A stretch of DNA of 31,198 bases from Inquilinus sp. (GTDB taxonomy: Bacteria; Pseudomonadota; Alphaproteobacteria; DSM-16000; Inquilinaceae). Position numbers and translations under genes: made by a program. Below, piece after piece: positions 28,011 through 31,198 of the stretch. The stretch lies in contig JABDIP010000452.1 in NCBI GenBank assembly GCA_013003675.1, positions 1 through 31,198 of the forward strand. Reading direction: 5' to 3'. Below the pieces are notes generated by a model. The model worked only from the letters and a program-made list of their open reading frames with translations, had not been told where the DNA came from and made no database searches. Positions within the stretch are counted from its first letter, which is position 1; every line of letters begins with the position of its first letter.

Positions 28011-30503
28011 TCATAAGGGGAGCGCGGGCTGTCCGGCCGCCCGCTCCGACAGTTCGGGCATCGCGTCGGCGAGCAGGGCGTCGATCGTCTCGTCGAGCAG
28101 CCGGTCGACGGCGCCGCCATAGACCTGCTCGCGGCCGATCTCCAGCAGGATCGGCACCGCCAGCGGCGAGATGCGGTCGAGCCTGCGGTGCTCGATGCGC
28201 CCGGCGGCGCGCTTCAGCAGGGCGCCGACCCGCTCGATATCGGTCAGTCCCCGCGCCGCGTCGGCGCGGGTGGCGCGCAGCAGCACATGGTCGGGCTCGT
28301 GCTGGCGCAGGACGTCGTAGATCAGGTCCGAGCTGATGGTGACCTGGCGGCCGGTCTTCTCCTGTCCGGGATAGCGGCGCTCGATCAGCCCGGCGATCAC
28401 CGCCACGTTGCGGAAGGTGCGCCGCAGCAGGCTGGATTCCTCAATCCAGGCCTCCAGATCGTCGCCCAGCATGTCCTCGGCGAACAGGCTCGCCATGTCG
28501 GTCGGCCGCTCCAGGCTCCAGGTGGCCAGCACGTAGTCGGTGGCGACGAAGCCGAGCGGGCCGAGGCCGGCGCGCTCCATGCGCCGGGTCAGCAGCATGC
28601 CGAGGGTCTGGTGCGCGTTTCGGCCCTCGAAGGTATAGGCGACCATGAAGAACTTGCCGCCGCGCGGGAAAGTCTCGACCAGCAGGTTGTTCCGTTTCGG
28701 CAACACCGAGCGATAGCCCTGGAGACGCAGCCATTCCTGCACCGCCGCCGGCAGGTGCCGCCAGGCGCCCGGGTCCTCCAGCATCGCCCGCACCCGGTCG
28801 GCGAGATGGGTGGAGAGCGGCAGGCGGCCGCCGCCATAGGCCGGCACCTTCGGGTCGCCCTCGCCGCCGCGGCTGCACAGCAATACCGTCTGGCGGATGC
28901 CCTCGAAACGCAGCAACTGCCCGGCGAACATGAAGGTGTCGCCGGGCACCAGGCCGTTGGCGAAATACTCCTCCACCTCGCCCAGCAGCGGGCCGCGCCG
29001 AACCTTCACCTTCAGCGTCACCGCCTCGACGATGGTGCCGACATTCATCCGATAGGCGCGGGCGACGCCGGGTCCGGCGACCCGCCAGCGGCCCTTCCCG
29101 TCGCTTTTCAGCCGGCGATAGCGCTCATAGGCGCCGAGCGCGTAGCCGCCGGTGGCGACGAAGTCGAGCACATCGTCGAAATCGTGCCGGGCCAGAGCGG
29201 CATAGGGGGCGGCGCTGGTCACCTCGGCATAAAGAGACTCGGCGTCGAAGGGGCCGGAGCAGGCGGTGCCGGTGACGTGCTGCGCCAGCACGTCGAGCCC
29301 GCCCGGCGGCGGCGGGTCGCCGTCCAGGGTCATCTCCCGCACACCGTCCATGGCGGCGCGGCATTCCAGCACCTCGAACCGGTTGGCCGGCACCAGCAGC
29401 GCCTGCGACGGCAGGTCGAGCCGGTGGTTGGAGCGGCCGATCCGTTGCAGCAGCCGGCTCACCCCCTTCGGCGCCCCGACCTGGACCACCAGATCGACCG
29501 CCGCCCAGTCGATGCCGAGGTCGAGGGAGGAGGTGGCGACGACGGCGCGCAGATTCCCGGCCGCCATCGCCGCCTCGACCTTGCGGCGCTGCTCGCGCGC
29601 CAGGCTGCCGTGGTGCAGGGCGATCGGCAGCGTGTCCTCGTTCAGCCGCCAGAGCTCCTGGAAGACCAGTTCGGCCTGGGCGCGGGTGTTGACGAAAACG
29701 ACCGTGGTCCCGGCGTCGCGGATCCGCTGATAGACCTCGGCGATGGCATGGACCGCCATATGGCCCGACCAGGGCAGCCGTTCCTTGGTTTTCAGGATCG
29801 ACATCTCCGGCTGCAGGCCGGGCGGGCCGGTCACCACGCGCACGTCGCCGGCATCGGCACGGCCGGTTTTCGACAGCCAGGCGGTCAGCGCCTGCGGATG
29901 GGCGACGGTGGCGGACAGGCCGACCCGGCGGCAGGCGGGGGCGAGGGCGGCCAAGCGGGCCAACCCCAGCGCCAGCAGGTCCCCCCGCTTGATCCCGGCC
30001 AGCGCGTGCAGCTCGTCCACGATCACACAGCGCAGCCCGCCGAAGATCTGTTTCGCGTCCGTATAGGAGAGCATCAGCGCCAGGCTTTCCGGCGTCGTCA
30101 TCAGCATGTGCGGCGGATGGCGGCGCTGCCTCTCGCGCTTGTCGGCCGGTGTGTCGCCGGTCCGCGTCTCGTGGCGGATGGTCAGTCGCATCTCGGCGAT
30201 CGGGATTTCCAGGTTGCGGTGGATGTCGACCGCCAGCGCCTTCAAGGGCGAGATGTAGAGCGTGTGCAGGCTGCCACGGCCCCAGCCGGGGCGCGGCCGT
30301 TCCGCCAGCTCGACCAGGCTGGGCAGGAAGCCGGCCAGGGTCTTGCCGCCGCCGGTCGGGGCGATCAGCAGGGCGTTGTCGCCGGCCGCCGCCGCATCCA
30401 GCATCCCCAGCTGGTGGGCGTGCGGCACCCAGCCGCGCTGCGCAAACCAGCCCGTGAACAGCGGCGGCAACGGGTCGTCGGGCAGGGCGGGCCGGGCATC
30501 CAT
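28011..30503 (-). CDS. Lhr-like DEXH-box helicase, ligase-associated DNA damage response type
   Basis: An 830-residue superfamily 2 helicase with the Lhr-core layout. Motifs in order are the Q-like HQLGMLDAA, Walker A APTGGGKT (48-55), TPES, Walker B VDELH (162-166), LSATVAHP, then in the second RecA domain FVNTRAQAEL, ATSSLDLGIDW and QRIGRSNHR. A winged-helix and Lhr-specific C-terminal part follows. Lhr-core enzymes translocate on single-stranded DNA and unwind DNA or RNA-DNA hybrids. The downstream pdeM gene fits the ligase-associated repair module. The usual exonuclease and ATP-dependent ligase genes are not in this window. ATG at 30503 fits the family N-terminus. Confidence 0.92.
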   Translation of the reverse strand: MDARPALPDDPLPPLFTGWFAQRGWVPHAHQLGMLDAAAAGDNALLIAPTGGGKTLAGFLPSLVELAERPRPGWGRGSLHTLYISPLKALAVDIHRNLEIPIAEMRLTIRHETRTGDTPADKRERQRRHPPHMLMTTPESLALMLSYTDAKQIFGGLRCVIVDELHALAGIKRGDLLALGLARLAALAPACRRVGLSATVAHPQALTAWLSKTGRADAGDVRVVTGPPGLQPEMSILKTKERLPWSGHMAVHAIAEVYQRIRDAGTTVVFVNTRAQAELVFQELWRLNEDTLPIALHHGSLAREQRRKVEAAMAAGNLRAVVATSSLDLGIDWAAVDLVVQVGAPKGVSRLLQRIGRSNHRLDLPSQALLVPANRFEVLECRAAMDGVREMTLDGDPPPPGGLDVLAQHVTGTACSGPFDAESLYAEVTSAAPYAALARHDFDDVLDFVATGGYALGAYERYRRLKSDGKGRWRVAGPGVARAYRMNVGTIVEAVTLKVKVRRGPLLGEVEEYFANGLVPGDTFMFAGQLLRFEGIRQTVLLCSRGGEGDPKVPAYGGGRLPLSTHLADRVRAMLEDPGAWRHLPAAVQEWLRLQGYRSVLPKRNNLLVETFPRGGKFFMVAYTFEGRNAHQTLGMLLTRRMERAGLGPLGFVATDYVLATWSLERPTDMASLFAEDMLGDDLEAWIEESSLLRRTFRNVAVIAGLIERRYPGQEKTGRQVTISSDLIYDVLRQHEPDHVLLRATRADAARGLTDIERVGALLKRAAGRIEHRRLDRISPLAVPILLEIGREQVYGGAVDRLLDETIDALLADAMPELSERAAGQPALPL

Positions 30504-30526
30504 TACCGGAATATAACAAGAACACC

Positions 30527-30556
30527 GGGCATCGCGAGGGACATTGCGGGATGCCC
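30527..30556 (-). terminator. Weak hairpin between the cytochrome and helicase genes
   Basis: GGGCATC and GATGCCC form a 7-bp stem with a 16-base loop, followed on the minus strand by a T-rich stretch (GGTGTTCTTGTT). It may end the cytochrome transcript before the helicase gene. The loop is long, so confidence is low. Confidence 0.3.
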
Positions 30557-30571
30557 CTTTCCCTGGTCGAC

Positions 30572-31198
30572 CTAGAGCGGCCGCTTGTCGCCAGTCACCA
30601 TGGCGCGGACCAGGTTCTCCCGGTGAGCGAAGCTGGCGAGGGCGACGCCGCCGATATGCGCGAATACCAGGATCAGCGTGAGGTTGCTGAAGAATTCGTG
30701 CAATTCCTCGAGCGTCTCTGCGCGTTCGTCCTCATCGTCGTCGTCATCCTCCTCGTCGCCCTCGCGACGATCCAGGGAGAATTCGGCGCTGTCGCGCGGC
30801 ATCGCCGGTACGGCGATCAGGCCGGCCAGCGGCCCCCGCCCATCCTCGGCGGCCAGGGTTGCCATGCCGGTCGCGACCGTCGCCGCCAGCGAAAGCAGCA
30901 GCACCACCGCCATGGCGCCGCCGGCGGGGCTGTGGCCGAGATAGCGCTTGGATTTCGAGCGTAAGAGGTCGCCCAGATAGGCGAATACGGTGGAAGGGCG
31001 GTAGAGGAAATCCCCGAACCGCGCATGTCTGGGGCCGACCAGCCCCCAAAGCACGCGGACGGCGACCAGACCGGCAACGATGTAGCCGGCCCATTCGTGG
31101 ACCAGCCCGACCCCGTCGTCGTGCTCGGTCAGGTAGGCGACGGCGAAGGCGACAACGAGCGCCCAGTGAAAGACCCGGACAAGCGGATCCCAGACGCG
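30572..31198 (-). CDS. Cytochrome b561-type membrane protein, N-terminus cut by window edge
   Basis: The frame is open from the right edge to a stop at 30572, giving 208 residues lacking only the first few. The visible start VWDPLVRVFHWALVV carries the first heme-ligand histidine of the bacterial cytochrome b561 / Ni,Fe-hydrogenase b-subunit family. HEWAGYIVAG and the later FSNLTLILVFAHIGGVAL hold further candidate ligands. Four membrane segments are apparent. Between the third and fourth lies an unusual acidic run of about 20 Asp/Glu residues (in DEEDDDDDEDE). Family members pass electrons between quinols and periplasmic partners, often a c-type cytochrome encoded nearby; any partner would lie beyond the right edge. 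Confidence 0.85.
   Translation of the reverse strand, partial: RVWDPLVRVFHWALVVAFAVAYLTEHDDGVGLVHEWAGYIVAGLVAVRVLWGLVGPRHARFGDFLYRPSTVFAYLGDLLRSKSKRYLGHSPAGGAMAVVLLLSLAATVATGMATLAAEDGRGPLAGLIAVPAMPRDSAEFSLDRREGDEEDDDDDEDERAETLEELHEFFSNLTLILVFAHIGGVALASFAHRENLVRAMVTGDKRPL

Noticed and set aside
28188..30575. Very long open frame (795 codons) on the plus strand opposite the helicase gene
   Set aside because: It is a typical GC-rich antisense shadow: the composition is Gln/His/Arg/Gly-rich without motifs, while the minus strand has all the helicase motifs.

Overview
The window is GC-rich, densely coded bacterial chromosome. It most resembles an alphaproteobacterium, possibly Rhodospirillales-like. 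The clues are the roseobacter-type sulfolactate genes, a photolyase / DUF1365 / cyclopropane-synthase cluster like the singlet-oxygen regulon of Rhodobacter, and candidate promoters of the ECF11 (RpoE-ChrR) type. The lineage is an inference from gene content. I see no rRNA, tRNA, CRISPR array, insertion sequence or phage gene.

Region 1 (1-10033) is the most interesting part: an apparent organosulfonate locus built as two divergent operons around a GntR/HutC regulator (2643-3377). The minus-strand operon encodes a PfkB sugar kinase, a LacD-like class I aldolase and the start of an L-fucose-isomerase-like protein that runs off the left edge. The plus-strand operon encodes SuyA and SuyB (sulfolactate sulfo-lyase), a three-gene TTT-family importer, SlcC ((S)-sulfolactate dehydrogenase) and ComC ((R)-sulfolactate dehydrogenase). 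Together SlcC, ComC and SuyAB would turn either sulfolactate enantiomer into pyruvate plus sulfite. The isomerase, kinase and aldolase would fit a sulfo-EMP-like split of a sulfosugar such as sulfoquinovose, with the C3-sulfonate half passing to the second operon. The two promoters look alike and share a TCTTATA motif just upstream of each -35 box, which suggests joint control by the GntR protein.

Region 2 (10257-18438) holds a periplasmic PhnD-like binding protein directly followed by a membrane histidine kinase, a divergent phosphoenolpyruvate carboxylase on the minus strand, a 748-bp non-coding stretch with a perfect 16-bp hairpin, an orphan TRAP-type binding protein, and a small DOPA-4,5-dioxygenase-like protein.

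Region 3 (18494-27235) looks like a light/oxidative-stress and membrane-lipid region. On the plus strand lie a DUF6134 protein and an SDR. On the minus strand a tightly coupled operon runs photolyase, FAD amine-oxidase-like protein, DUF1365, cyclopropane-synthase-like methyltransferase, MFS transporter and DUF3833 lipoprotein. Two matching candidate ECF promoters (TGATCC or TGGTCC, 16 bases, CGTA) stand before the two gene sets.

Region 4 (27257-31198) has the DNA-damage pair Lhr-like helicase and PdeM phosphoesterase, then a cytochrome b561-type membrane protein cut by the right edge. Functions are assigned from motifs and remembered family features only; no database search was run.
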